Shown here: positions 42,101 to 50,130 of the stretch, in pieces
How positions within the stretch are numbered: the first letter of the stretch is position 1
How the letters are laid out: each line of letters begins with the position of its first letter
Assembly: GCF_008123965.1 (NCBI RefSeq)
Contig: NZ_VSTH01000018.1
Span: forward strand, 1 to 64,000
Direction of reading: 5' to 3'
DNA length: 64,000 nucleotides
Source: Bradyrhizobium hipponense
Lineage (GTDB): Bacteria; Pseudomonadota; Alphaproteobacteria; Rhizobiales; Xanthobacteraceae
The notes under the pieces: generated by a model
The model's database searches: none
What the model was told of the DNA's origin: nothing
What the model saw: only the letters and a program-made list of their open reading frames with translations
Made by a program: the position numbers and the translations under genes

Positions 42101-42213
42101 GGCAGGGAGGCGACGGGAAGCAATCGGTAGGTGACCAGTCCGCCGAGCAACAGCCCAGCCATCAGCAGCACCGTGGCGATCGGCCGGTGGATGAACGTCG
42201 CGGATATGTTCAT
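39103..42213 (-). CDS. RND efflux permease, MdtB/MdtC-like, 1036 aa
   Basis: ATG 42213 opens [22 protein letters not shown]; the earlier frame start is rejected because it runs into the adaptor gene. The proton-relay helix shows [16 protein letters not shown], and the TM10-12 part shows [17 protein letters not shown], with [27 protein letters not shown]. It resembles MdtB/MdtC-type pumps more than AcrB. Its first codons overlap the adaptor stop by four bases. No outer-membrane channel is encoded next to it, so it must borrow one, perhaps the lipoprotein at 21689. Confidence 0.94.
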   Translation of the reverse strand: [1036 protein letters not shown]

Positions 42214-43379
42214 GGGATTTCCTGCTCGACGGAGTTCTGGAGATCTGCTTCCTGCGCCGCGCTGCCCTGGAGCTCCTGCACGCGGGTACCCGGCTGCAGC
42301 CTGTATTGGCCGTCGACCACAATCTTCTCGCTGGCCTGAAGCCCTGAATCGATCAGCGCGCTGCCATCGCTGATCTCGGCAACCCTCACTGGCCGCGTCG
42401 TCACGGTTTCGTCTGCCCCGATCACCCAGACGAAGGGTCCGTGGGGGCCCTGCTGAATGGCGGAGGCGGCAATGGTCAACCCGTTGTGGCGGGTTTCGAG
42501 AAAGAGTCGCGCATTGATGAGCTCGCCCGGCCAAAGCATCCGTTTCGCATTGGGAAAGCTCGCCCGTAGCTTGATCGTGCCGGTGGTCTGAACGATCTGG
42601 TTGTCCACCAGATCGAGCTTACCCTCATCGAGCTGGGTCTTGTCATCCTGACTATAGGCGAGGACCTTCAGTGGTCCCTTGGCCATCTCCCGATTGATCT
42701 CCACAAAGTCGGTCTGGGGAAGCGAGAACAGCAATGAGATTGGCTGGATCTGGGTCACATCCACCAGGCCAGCTGTATCGGTCGGATGGATGATGTTGCC
42801 GATATCGACCTGGCGAAGGCCGGTCACGCCGTCGATTGCGGACGTCAGCTGCGTATAGCTCAAATTCGTCTTCGCTTGCTCGATGACGCCCTCATCGGAC
42901 TTCACCATCGCCTGAAGCTGGGCCAATTGAGCCTTCGTGGTATCGACGAGCTGCGTGCTTGCCCAACCGTTCTTGGCCAGCGGCACGTACCGGTTCAGAT
43001 TGGCCTGTGCATTGTCGACCTGCGCCTGATCGCGATCGCGGTTGGCGATCGCTTGATCGAGTTGCGCTTGATATGGGCGCGGGTCGATCTCGGCGAGGAG
43101 ATCGCCGCTTTTGACGGTCTGTCCCTGCGTGAAGGCGATCTTGATGAGCTGGCCGGTGACCTGGCTGCGCACGATCACGTTGTTATAGGCAATCACCGTG
43201 CCTACGCCACGCCGGTAGATCGGCACGTCGTGACGAACCACCGTTCCCGCCACGACCGGCACCGACTCCGCCGCAACGCCAACCATGTTTGGTTTGGGCG
43301 GGCGGATTTGCCGAGCGGCCAATGCAGCTCCTCCGGCAACCACCACGCCAGCGAGAATAACGAGCCATAGCTTGCGCAT
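42210..43379 (-). CDS. RND efflux periplasmic adaptor, MdtA-like, 389 aa
   Basis: An N-terminal anchor (LWLVILAGVVVAGGAALAA) is followed by the lipoyl motif halves (VRSQVTGQLIKIAFTQGQTVKSG; SAIDGVTGLRQVDIGNIIHP), the hairpin between them and the beta-barrel (FPNAKRMLWPGELINARLFL). It joins the permease encoded downstream (4-bp overlap) to an outer channel. The gene begins 19 bp after the Ser/Thr-rich secreted-protein gene, so all three probably share one transcript from the promoter near 44131. Confidence 0.93.
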   Translation of the reverse strand: MRKLWLVILAGVVVAGGAALAARQIRPPKPNMVGVAAESVPVVAGTVVRHDVPIYRRGVGTVIAYNNVIVRSQVTGQLIKIAFTQGQTVKSGDLLAEIDPRPYQAQLDQAIANRDRDQAQVDNAQANLNRYVPLAKNGWASTQLVDTTKAQLAQLQAMVKSDEGVIEQAKTNLSYTQLTSAIDGVTGLRQVDIGNIIHPTDTAGLVDVTQIQPISLLFSLPQTDFVEINREMAKGPLKVLAYSQDDKTQLDEGKLDLVDNQIVQTTGTIKLRASFPNAKRMLWPGELINARLFLETRHNGLTIAASAIQQGPHGPFVWVIGADETVTTRPVRVAEISDGSALIDSGLQASEKIVVDGQYRLQPGTRVQELQGSAAQEADLQNSVEQEIP

Positions 43380-43398
43380 GCAACGCTCCCTGAAGCAG

Positions 43399-43992
43399 TC
43401 AGCAGCCTGATGAGGATGAAAAATTGTTCGTGCCGGTAGCGCCGGTCATCGAGGAAGCGGAGGAGCCGGACGTGCATGGCGCCGTGTACGCAGTGCCCGA
43501 AGTGTTGGGTAGCGGTACCGCTGTCATCGGGCTTTCGCCGCTGGTATCGGCCTCCGTTGCACCCAGCGGGATCGTGCCGCCAACCACGCCCGCCGTCGAA
43601 GTCGCGGGCTGGCTTGAAGAGGTTGTGCTGCTTGATGTCGTGGCGCAGCTTGAGCTCAGTGTCATGCCGCCGCCGTCGAAGGTCGAGGACGGGGATGAAG
43701 CGCTGCTCGTTACACCCGTACCCATAGAAGAGGTCGACGACGTGCCCATTGCGCCCGTCGAGCCAGTCGCACTGCACAACGCGCTAACCGTCGGACCTAG
43801 ACCGCCGGAATCGATTTCGGTTGCCCCAAGCGGGACGCCGGCGCCAGTAAAGCTGCTGCTCGTTCCGTTGGAGCCCAGTGTGCCCATCGGGGAAGTCGCA
43901 CCCATTGCCGAGGGGCCGGTGGTTGTTTGCGCGTCGCTGGCTGCGCTGGCGCAAAGCAGCGCAAGCGCTGCCACGAACAATCGTCGCCGCAT
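43399..43992 (-). CDS. Secreted Ser/Thr/Gly-rich low-complexity protein, 197 aa
   Basis: ATG 43992 follows CAGGAGATG. A signal peptide (MRRRLFVAALALLCASAASDA) precedes a mature region that is mostly Ser, Thr, Gly and Ala. Two related segments are visible: GVPLGATEIDSGGLGPTV...PC-like and GTIPLGATEADTSGESPMTAV..., both leading to an isolated Cys. Four or so Cys are spaced through the protein. I know similar proteins next to RND adaptor genes in Bradyrhizobium, but no function. It is cotranscribed with the pump; a periplasmic accessory or surface role is a guess. Confidence 0.75.
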   Translation of the reverse strand: MRRRLFVAALALLCASAASDAQTTTGPSAMGATSPMGTLGSNGTSSSFTGAGVPLGATEIDSGGLGPTVSALCSATGSTGAMGTSSTSSMGTGVTSSASSPSSTFDGGGMTLSSSCATTSSSTTSSSQPATSTAGVVGGTIPLGATEADTSGESPMTAVPLPNTSGTAYTAPCTSGSSASSMTGATGTNNFSSSSGC

Positions 43993-44130
43993 CGACATCT
44001 CCTGATCATCGATTTGCAAATCGCCGTATGAACCAACGAGAGTTCCGTTGAACCGATAGGAGCGGTTCGATGCGTCGGCTTCGAGGCGTTAGCTAGGAGT
44101 AGAGATACGCGGCCGGCGGATTGGGGCCAC

Positions 44131-44170
44131 TAAATTCTCAGCGGCAAAGTTAAACTTGAGTTTAGGGTCA
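44131..44170. promoter_or_regulatory. Shared 16-bp element, copy 5 (before the second RND operon)
   Basis: TTAAACTTGAGTTTAG at 44151-44166 fits the consensus with two changes. CTAAATTCTC lies exactly 20 bases upstream (44131), so the helical phase is kept. The start codon of the Ser/Thr-rich protein is 139 bases away or more; the sensor kinase gene ends at 44234. Confidence 0.6.
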
Positions 44171-44233
44171 TCCTGTTTGGCTATCGCCGGGCGCCTGGCA
44201 GATATGCTCGTCGACAGACGCGTCGCAATGCTC

Positions 44234-45628
44234 TCAACTGACTTGCGGTGGAACGCGCTCGAACACGATCTCCGCAACGCAACCCCGTCCGGTTGGCGCT
44301 GGCGACAGCCCGAACTGAACTCCGTGCAATTTTGCGATCGCAACCACCAGGCTCAGACCCAATCCAACCCCGGGCTCCCCGCGGCTTTTGTCGGATCGAT
44401 AAAAGCGTCTCGTGACGAGGTCACGCTCGCTCGGTGCGATTCCGCGCCCGGTGTCGCTGACGTGCACGATGCTCCTTTCTCCGATGCGGTAGAGCTTGAG
44501 TTCGATATGCCCGCATTCCGGCGTGAATTTCACGGCGTTGTCGACGAGATTTGCAATGGCCTCGAACAGCAGGTCGCGATCGCCCTGAACCACCATCTTC
44601 TCTTTGGCTTCTACGACTAGGGTTACGCCTTTGTCTTTGGCCATAGGCTCATAGAGCTCTCCAACGTCGCGTACCAACTCCGCCAGGTCGACCTCCCGGA
44701 ACCCCTCCAAACGCCGACTATGCTCGATTTCGGTGATGCGAAGCAGGGCGGTGACCATCGTTAATGATTGGTCGAGCCCGCCGATGGCGCGATCGACAGC
44801 CGCTTTCAGCTCGTCAAGAGTCTTCGCTTTGTGCCGTCCGCTCTCCAGGGTCATCCGCACATTCGTGAGCGGCGTGCGCAGGTCGTGAGCGATGTCGTCG
44901 CCCACTCCAGCAACGCTACGCAGAAGCTCCTCCATTTCATCCAGCATTGCATTGATAAGCCGCGCCAGCTCGGTGAAGGGAGCCCCACCTTGTTCCGGCA
45001 AGCGTTCGCGCAATTCGCCCGCCACGATGCGTTGGATCTGCCGGTTGTATTGGTCGAGCCGTTGTTGCGTCCTGATGCTCAGGAATGCTCCAAACAGCGA
45101 ACCAAGGCACAGCGACGGAATGAGCCCCCATGCGACTGCTCGCTCTATCGTGCTGCCGATTTCAGACAGCTCGTCGGTATTCCGGCCGATAAGGAGTATC
45201 CCTCCATCATCAAGCTTGCGTGCGACGGCGCGTGCCAACTGTTGCTCGCGGCCGGCAGCATCGATCCGCACCACTAGAAGCTGCTGTGGTGGGGTGTCTG
45301 GCTGTAGGTTGCGCGGCAGACTTTCAATGTTTCCGATCACACGGTTTCCGTGCGCGTCGAAGAGGCCGCCAAGCTTCACCCGCCGCGGATCCCCGTCGAG
45401 GTGTTGCTGGAGCGCTTGGAGCCGCTGCTGCGGAGGAAGGCTTGAGAACGTATTGGCGCGATCGACGATCAATCGATCGACGCTCGCGGTCACGTATCTG
45501 GAAGTTGGCCAGTAGATGAAGACGATGATCAGGACGACGCAGATCGCGAACGCGCCGATTGCGACCATGGTCCCGCGAAGAATGGTCGATCGGAAGGCTC
45601 TCGTTCGAATAATCTTAGGAAGGCGCAC
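44234..45628 (-). CDS. Sensor histidine kinase, 464 aa
   Basis: Two membrane helices (about 18-40 and 160-182) enclose a periplasmic sensor domain of roughly 115 residues. A HAMP domain follows, then the H-box DDIAHDLRTPLTNVRMTLESG with the phospho-accepting His, the N-box LFEAIANLVDNAVKFTP and the G-boxes DTGRGIAP and GVGLGLSLV. It overlaps the response-regulator stop by 14 bp. The stimulus is unknown; the periplasmic domain is not of a family I know. The genes around it suggest envelope or respiratory stress. Confidence 0.93.
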   Translation of the reverse strand: MRLPKIIRTRAFRSTILRGTMVAIGAFAICVVLIIVFIYWPTSRYVTASVDRLIVDRANTFSSLPPQQRLQALQQHLDGDPRRVKLGGLFDAHGNRVIGNIESLPRNLQPDTPPQQLLVVRIDAAGREQQLARAVARKLDDGGILLIGRNTDELSEIGSTIERAVAWGLIPSLCLGSLFGAFLSIRTQQRLDQYNRQIQRIVAGELRERLPEQGGAPFTELARLINAMLDEMEELLRSVAGVGDDIAHDLRTPLTNVRMTLESGRHKAKTLDELKAAVDRAIGGLDQSLTMVTALLRITEIEHSRRLEGFREVDLAELVRDVGELYEPMAKDKGVTLVVEAKEKMVVQGDRDLLFEAIANLVDNAVKFTPECGHIELKLYRIGERSIVHVSDTGRGIAPSERDLVTRRFYRSDKSRGEPGVGLGLSLVVAIAKLHGVQFGLSPAPTGRGCVAEIVFERVPPQVS

Positions 45629-46292
45629 GCAACATAAATCCTTCCCCCCGGATATTGAGGATCATCGGCGGCTGGCCGGCCGGATCGACCTTGCGGCGGA
45701 GCCGGCCCATATGCACATCGACGAGATTGCTCTGGGGCACGAACTTGTAGTTCCAGACTTCTTCAAACAGCATCGCTCGGGTGAGCAGTTGGTCGACCCG
45801 GCGCATCATGTATTCGAGCAGCCGGAACTCGCGCGGCAAAAGATCAAGCGGGCGACCCCCGCGCGTAGCGGTACGCTCCAGCAAATCGACTTCAAGTGGT
45901 CCGACCCGCAGCACGGTGTCCCGGCTTTCACCAGGCCTTCGCAGCAGGGCCTCAATCCTCGCAATCAGCTCCAGGATCGCAAATGGTTTGGTCAGATAGT
46001 CGTCACCGCCGGCCCGCAACCCACGAATTCTGTCATCCACCGCTCCGAGGGCGCTCAAGACCAGAACGGGGGTGCGCACCTGCTCCTGCCTGGCAACCTC
46101 GATGATGGTCAGGCCGTCGATTCCGGGAAGCAGACGGTCGACGATCATGACATCGGCCCCGCCTGCGCGCGCTTTGTCGAGTCCCTCAATGCCCGTCGGC
46201 GCCCGGTCGACCTCGTATCCACGACCAGCGAGTTCAGCCGCGATCTGCTGGGCGGTCTCGTCGTGATCTTCGATCAGCAGCACCTTCGGCAT
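45615..46292 (-). CDS. OmpR/PhoB-type response regulator, 225 aa
   Basis: ATG 46292 opens MPKVLLIEDHDETAQQIAAEL; the acidic pocket is E8, D9 and the phospho-acceptor Asp52 (IVDRLLPGIDG), with the Thr/Ser and Lys positions in VLVLSALG and YLTKPF. The C-terminal winged helix is intact (LLPREFRLLEYMMRR, VDVHMGRLRRKVD). It works with the kinase encoded immediately downstream. Its own promoter contains the shared element in several 10-bp repeats, which suggests autoregulation and makes it the best candidate regulator of the seven-promoter set. Confidence 0.94.
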   Translation of the reverse strand: MPKVLLIEDHDETAQQIAAELAGRGYEVDRAPTGIEGLDKARAGGADVMIVDRLLPGIDGLTIIEVARQEQVRTPVLVLSALGAVDDRIRGLRAGGDDYLTKPFAILELIARIEALLRRPGESRDTVLRVGPLEVDLLERTATRGGRPLDLLPREFRLLEYMMRRVDQLLTRAMLFEEVWNYKFVPQSNLVDVHMGRLRRKVDPAGQPPMILNIRGEGFMLRAPS

Positions 46293-46417
46293 TGCGACTT
46301 CCTTGGCTCCACGGCCGCTCGCATGGCAGGAGCCTGCCCAATCGCCACAGACAAGGCTGACCGTCTGCTGCGAAACTGTACAATAACCACATAGCCCTAG
46401 CACGAAGCCGAGCTTCA

Positions 46418-46457
46418 TTAAATCCAGTTTAGTTTTGTAAATTCGACTTTATGGCGC
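46418..46457. promoter_or_regulatory. Shared 16-bp element, copy 6 (before the response regulator)
   Basis: GTAAATTCGACTTTAT at 46437-46452 fits the consensus with three changes. TTAAATCCAG and TTTAGTTTTG precede it at 10-bp steps (46418, 46428). The array ends about 126-165 bases upstream of the response-regulator start, as expected for autoregulation. Confidence 0.6.
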
Positions 46458-46562
46458 GCCTGCACGGACGAGGCCGCTCGTGTCTCGCAGAGGCTTTCAG
46501 GTGAGGCTCGCCACTCTGGTCAGGGCGGACGTTGGCGAACTCACAAGCGCGCAGTGGCGTGT

Positions 46563-48749
46563 TCAGCTGGCGCGGAGTGCCGCCAACACTTTGGGCGGCG
46601 TGAACGGCACCGAGCGCAGGCGTACGCCAGTAGCTTCGAACACGGCCCCGGCAATGGCCGAAGGGACGACGGCGCAGGTAGGCTCCCCGCCGCCCCAGGG
46701 GACCTCTTGCGGGCGATCGATCAGATCGATCACGACCTCTGGGATCTCAGGGAAGGTTAGAATGGGATAGCTGGCCCAATCAAGGCTCGTGACCATGGAG
46801 CGATCGAAGGTCACTTCCTCCTTCAGGATTCGGCTCACTGTCTGGACAACGCAGCCCTCGATCTGGTTGCGCAGCCCGTCAGGGTTGATGATCTGGCCGC
46901 AATCATGCGCCACGTAGAAGCGTTTCACCGCAACGGCGCCGGTCTTGCGGTTGATTTCCACATCGGCGACGGCACCGACATAGGTGCGGACCAGCTCGTA
47001 TTTCACATAGGCAAGCCCGCGTCCCGTGACGACCTCGGCATTGCGATCCGGTTCTTGCCGCTCACGCCATTTGCTGAGCTTAGCCAGTCGCTCCAGCAGT
47101 TCCTTGCCGCGCGCGTCCGCGAGATATTGAAGCCGAATGTCGAGTGGATCCGTGCCAACGCTCGCCGCGACCTCGTTAAGGAAGGATTCGTTGGCAAAGG
47201 TATTTTGCAGCCGTCCGGGCGAGCGGATCCAGGCAGGTCGCAAGGGTGTCGACTGCAATCGGCGAGCGGTCGTCGTAACATTTGGGATCTCATACGGAAT
47301 CGAGAGATCATTGAGCACACCGCCAGGGCTGAGCTTGCCAAGACTGTTCAGCCCGGCAAGGTCAGCGCCGGTGAGCGGTACAAAGGTCGCCGATCCGTCA
47401 GGTACGAACAGTTCGGATTCCCACGCCGCCAGATTTCCCTGCGGGTCGACCCCGGCTTGCATGTCCAGTAGTGTCGGCGGTCCCTTGGGATCCCAGCCGT
47501 GCTCGTCGGCGCGCATCCATTGCACCCTGACCGGGGTGCCGATCGCACGCGCCAGCAGCGCCGCATCGGCCGCGGCGTCCTCGTGCCCATTGCGGCCGTA
47601 GCAACCCGCGCCCTCGACATAGACGCAGCGAACGTCCGCGTCGGATGTTGCCAGCATCGCAGCCAGTTGCTTGCGCAAATCGTGTGTGGCCTGCGAGGCG
47701 GTCCAGCAGGTGAGCTTGCCATCGATAAAGGTCGCCACGGCACAGGACGGGCCGATCGAGCCGTGGGTGTGGATCGCGAAATCATAGGTTGCCCGAAGCT
47801 TGCGTGCCGCGGCACCAAGGACCGCGCGCGAGCTGCCGAAACGGCTGGTGACATCGTCATGCACGACGGGCGTATTGCGCACGTGCTCCCAGATCTTGCT
47901 CTGGTCCGGGAGCTCACTCCAGCTTGACCAGGTCACCTTCAGCTGTTGGGCGGCCTTGATTGCGCTCCATTCGCTTTTGGCGACGACGCCAAGAAAGTTG
48001 CTGATGCGGACGACCTTCACAATTCCAGGTATGTCGGCGATTGAAGACTCGTCATAGGAAACGAGCGTTGCACCGAATCCCGATGGACGCACCACTCGGC
48101 CGTGCAGCATGCCGGGAAGTGTGAAGTCCTGCATGAAAGTGAAGCGGCCGTTCACCTTGTCCGGAATATCCAGGCGGCGCACCGGCTTACCGACGATGGT
48201 GTAGTCGCCGGGCGCCTTCTGCGGCGCGTCCTTTTCGATGTCGAGAGCAAGGCTTGTCGGTTCAACGAGACTCCCAATCGGCAGCCATTCGCCGCCTGCG
48301 GCAGTGATCACACCGTTTCGAATCGAAAGTGTGGCAATGTCGCGATCCATCTGCGCGGCAGCGCGGCGCAGAAGGGCTCGACGCGCCGTGGCCGCAGCGC
48401 GGCGCAGCTGCATGCCGCCGTTCTGAATCGAAAAGCTTCCGCTGGTCGTGCCCTGGTCCGGCGTGAGCGCGGTGTCGCCTTCGATGATCGTGATCTGATT
48501 CATGGGGACGTCAAGCTCGTCCGCGACGATCTGGGTCAATGCGGTCCGCACGCCGGTGCCGAGATCGACCTTTCCGGAATAGACCGTGACTCTTCCATCG
48601 TGTGCGACAGCAAGGAAGCCGTCGACCCTGTCGGCCAACAGGGTTTTTCCGGCGGCGGCCGTCTCGGCGCGTGCCATCGGCAGACTGAAGGCCACAATGA
48701 GCGCGCCACCTGCCTGCAACAGCTTGCGCCGATTGATCATCTCGTCCAT
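46563..48749 (-). CDS. Molybdenum hydroxylase large subunit, isoquinoline 1-oxidoreductase (IorB)-like
   Basis: ATG 48749 follows AAGGAGACG. A Tat-type leader is present (MINRRKLLQAGGALIVAFS), so the enzyme is exported folded. The 728-aa chain matches aldehyde/xanthine dehydrogenase-type molybdopterin subunits: NGRFTFMQDFTLPGMLHGRV, GAGCYGRNGHEDAAADAALLA, and GGGEPTCAVVPSAIAGAVF near the C-terminus. It oxidises an unknown heterocycle or aldehyde. The iron-sulfur partner is encoded 11 bp upstream. No third cytochrome subunit or MobA-like chaperone gene is next to it. Confidence 0.9.
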   Translation of the reverse strand: MDEMINRRKLLQAGGALIVAFSLPMARAETAAAGKTLLADRVDGFLAVAHDGRVTVYSGKVDLGTGVRTALTQIVADELDVPMNQITIIEGDTALTPDQGTTSGSFSIQNGGMQLRRAAATARRALLRRAAAQMDRDIATLSIRNGVITAAGGEWLPIGSLVEPTSLALDIEKDAPQKAPGDYTIVGKPVRRLDIPDKVNGRFTFMQDFTLPGMLHGRVVRPSGFGATLVSYDESSIADIPGIVKVVRISNFLGVVAKSEWSAIKAAQQLKVTWSSWSELPDQSKIWEHVRNTPVVHDDVTSRFGSSRAVLGAAARKLRATYDFAIHTHGSIGPSCAVATFIDGKLTCWTASQATHDLRKQLAAMLATSDADVRCVYVEGAGCYGRNGHEDAAADAALLARAIGTPVRVQWMRADEHGWDPKGPPTLLDMQAGVDPQGNLAAWESELFVPDGSATFVPLTGADLAGLNSLGKLSPGGVLNDLSIPYEIPNVTTTARRLQSTPLRPAWIRSPGRLQNTFANESFLNEVAASVGTDPLDIRLQYLADARGKELLERLAKLSKWRERQEPDRNAEVVTGRGLAYVKYELVRTYVGAVADVEINRKTGAVAVKRFYVAHDCGQIINPDGLRNQIEGCVVQTVSRILKEEVTFDRSMVTSLDWASYPILTFPEIPEVVIDLIDRPQEVPWGGGEPTCAVVPSAIAGAVFEATGVRLRSVPFTPPKVLAALRAS

Positions 48750-48760
48750 GGCGCGTCTCC

Positions 48761-49222
48761 TTACGAGCTTGCCGCAGCGCGCATGACCGCGCGCAGAATC
48801 CGCAGATGCGTTCCGCAACGGCAAAGATTGTTCGCCAGTTCTGTCTTGATGTCTTGCTCGCTCGGTTTCGGATTGCGCGCCAAAAGGTCCGCCGACTGCA
48901 TGATCATGCCGTTGATGCAGTAGCCGCACTGGACTGCCTGCTCTTCGATGAACGCGCTTTGCAGCGGATGGGGATTGCTGGCCGTGCCGAGGCCTTCGAG
49001 CGTCACGACGCGGCCGGACACTGCGGACAGCGGTGTAACGCAGGACCGAACTGCCGTTCCATCGACGTGGACGGTGCAGGCGCCGCATTGGCCGAGGCCG
49101 CAACCGAAGCGCGGTCCATGCAGACCAAGCTCATTTCTCAGCACGTAAAGCAGGGGAGTATCAGGATCGTCGACGGTTACTGAAGCGACTTTACCGTTCA
49201 CGCTCAAGGAAGTCGTTGCCAT
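48761..49222 (-). CDS. [2Fe-2S] subunit of the molybdenum hydroxylase (IorA-like), 153 aa
   Basis: ATG 49222 opens MATTSLSVNGKVASVTVDD; earlier starts would add a Pro/Ser-rich leader. The plant-type cluster ligands are in GCGLGQCGACTVHVDG and C60s, and the helical-domain cluster in CGYCINGMIM and NNLCRCGTHLRI. It moves electrons from the molybdenum centre. The missing signal peptide fits export as a passenger of the Tat-bearing large subunit. It is the first gene of the pair and lies divergent from the DUF305 gene. Confidence 0.93.
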   Translation of the reverse strand: MATTSLSVNGKVASVTVDDPDTPLLYVLRNELGLHGPRFGCGLGQCGACTVHVDGTAVRSCVTPLSAVSGRVVTLEGLGTASNPHPLQSAFIEEQAVQCGYCINGMIMQSADLLARNPKPSEQDIKTELANNLCRCGTHLRILRAVMRAAASS

Positions 49223-49441
49223 CGTACAATTCCTGCCTTGCGCTCCGATCGCCAAGCCTCTTGCCGGGTTGGAGCGCGATGACGCCGCGATGAAAGAGCC
49301 GTAAGTGCCGTGCACCGAGCGGGTTAATGACAGGAGCGAAGTAGGGAGGTGGCGCACTCGCCCCAAGCAAAAAACTTTAAGTATCAATTTGAATTGAGCG
49401 CTCGGTAGCTCTGCGTCCGACTGGAGCCCCGCTCATCAAAC

Positions 49442-49461
49442 CTAAATCCAAATTTAGTTGA
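49442..49461. promoter_or_regulatory. Shared 16-bp element, copy 7 (between hydroxylase and DUF305 genes)
   Basis: CTAAATCCAAATTTAG at 49442-49457 fits the consensus with three changes and is a near palindrome. It is 91 bases from the DUF305 start and about 220 from the iron-sulfur subunit start, so it may serve either or both directions. Confidence 0.6.
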
Positions 49462-49551
49462 ATGCGCCATCTGGTGCGCCGACTTCGAGAAATCGACAGC
49501 CTGGCATTTCATCAGTCCGGCTGGCAACGGGTCATCCCCTTGGAGGTCAAC

Positions 49552-50013
49552 ATGGCACTTTCCTCGCGCACAATCCTGCTGTCCACGATGCTGCTAACGG
49601 CTGCAGCTTCACCGTCGTGGGCACAGAATTCAACAAGCGCGAACCCCGGCACAGGCAGCGCCGGTCGCAGCGAGCAGCAATTCATGGTCGACAATGACCT
49701 GGCGATGAGTGACATGACCAGAGCGATGCTTGTCAAACCAACTGGTGACGTGGACCATGACTTTGCTGCCATGATGATTCCTCACCATCAAGGCGCGATT
49801 GATATGGCGCGCGCCGAGCTAAAATACGGTCACAACGAAGAACTTCGGCGGCTGGCGCAGAACATCGTCGCGCAACAGCAGCAGGAGATATCGATCATGC
49901 GCCGCGCCACCGGGGAAGATTCGCAGGCAAACGATAAGCCGTTGCCGCCATCGAGCCCAAAGCCGGATGCTGCGAATTCTCCAAGCGCAATGAACGCGAT
50001 GCACATGAAGTGA
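49552..50013 (+). CDS. Secreted DUF305 (CopM-like) protein, 153 aa
   Basis: ATG 49552 follows GGAGGTC. A signal peptide (about 24 residues, ending PSWA) precedes the DUF305 core: DVDHDFAAMMIPHHQGAIDMARAELKYG (in parts) with the His pair and Met residues that bind copper in related proteins, then AQNIVAQQQQEISIM. A periplasmic copper- or metal-binding role is likely from the family. It is under the same shared element as the hydroxylase genes. The tail is Pro/Ser/Asn-rich with Met-His. Confidence 0.88.
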   Translation: MALSSRTILLSTMLLTAAASPSWAQNSTSANPGTGSAGRSEQQFMVDNDLAMSDMTRAMLVKPTGDVDHDFAAMMIPHHQGAIDMARAELKYGHNEELRRLAQNIVAQQQQEISIMRRATGEDSQANDKPLPPSSPKPDAANSPSAMNAMHMK

Positions 50014-50130
50014 ATTTGGTCAAATCCCGCCGTTCAGGAAGACGGAGCAGCCTGCACCAGCGCCCCGCTGAAGGCGATCGCCGGATCGGCAATCAACGGA
50101 CACGACGACTGAGCTAAAAGGAGCTTTCCA

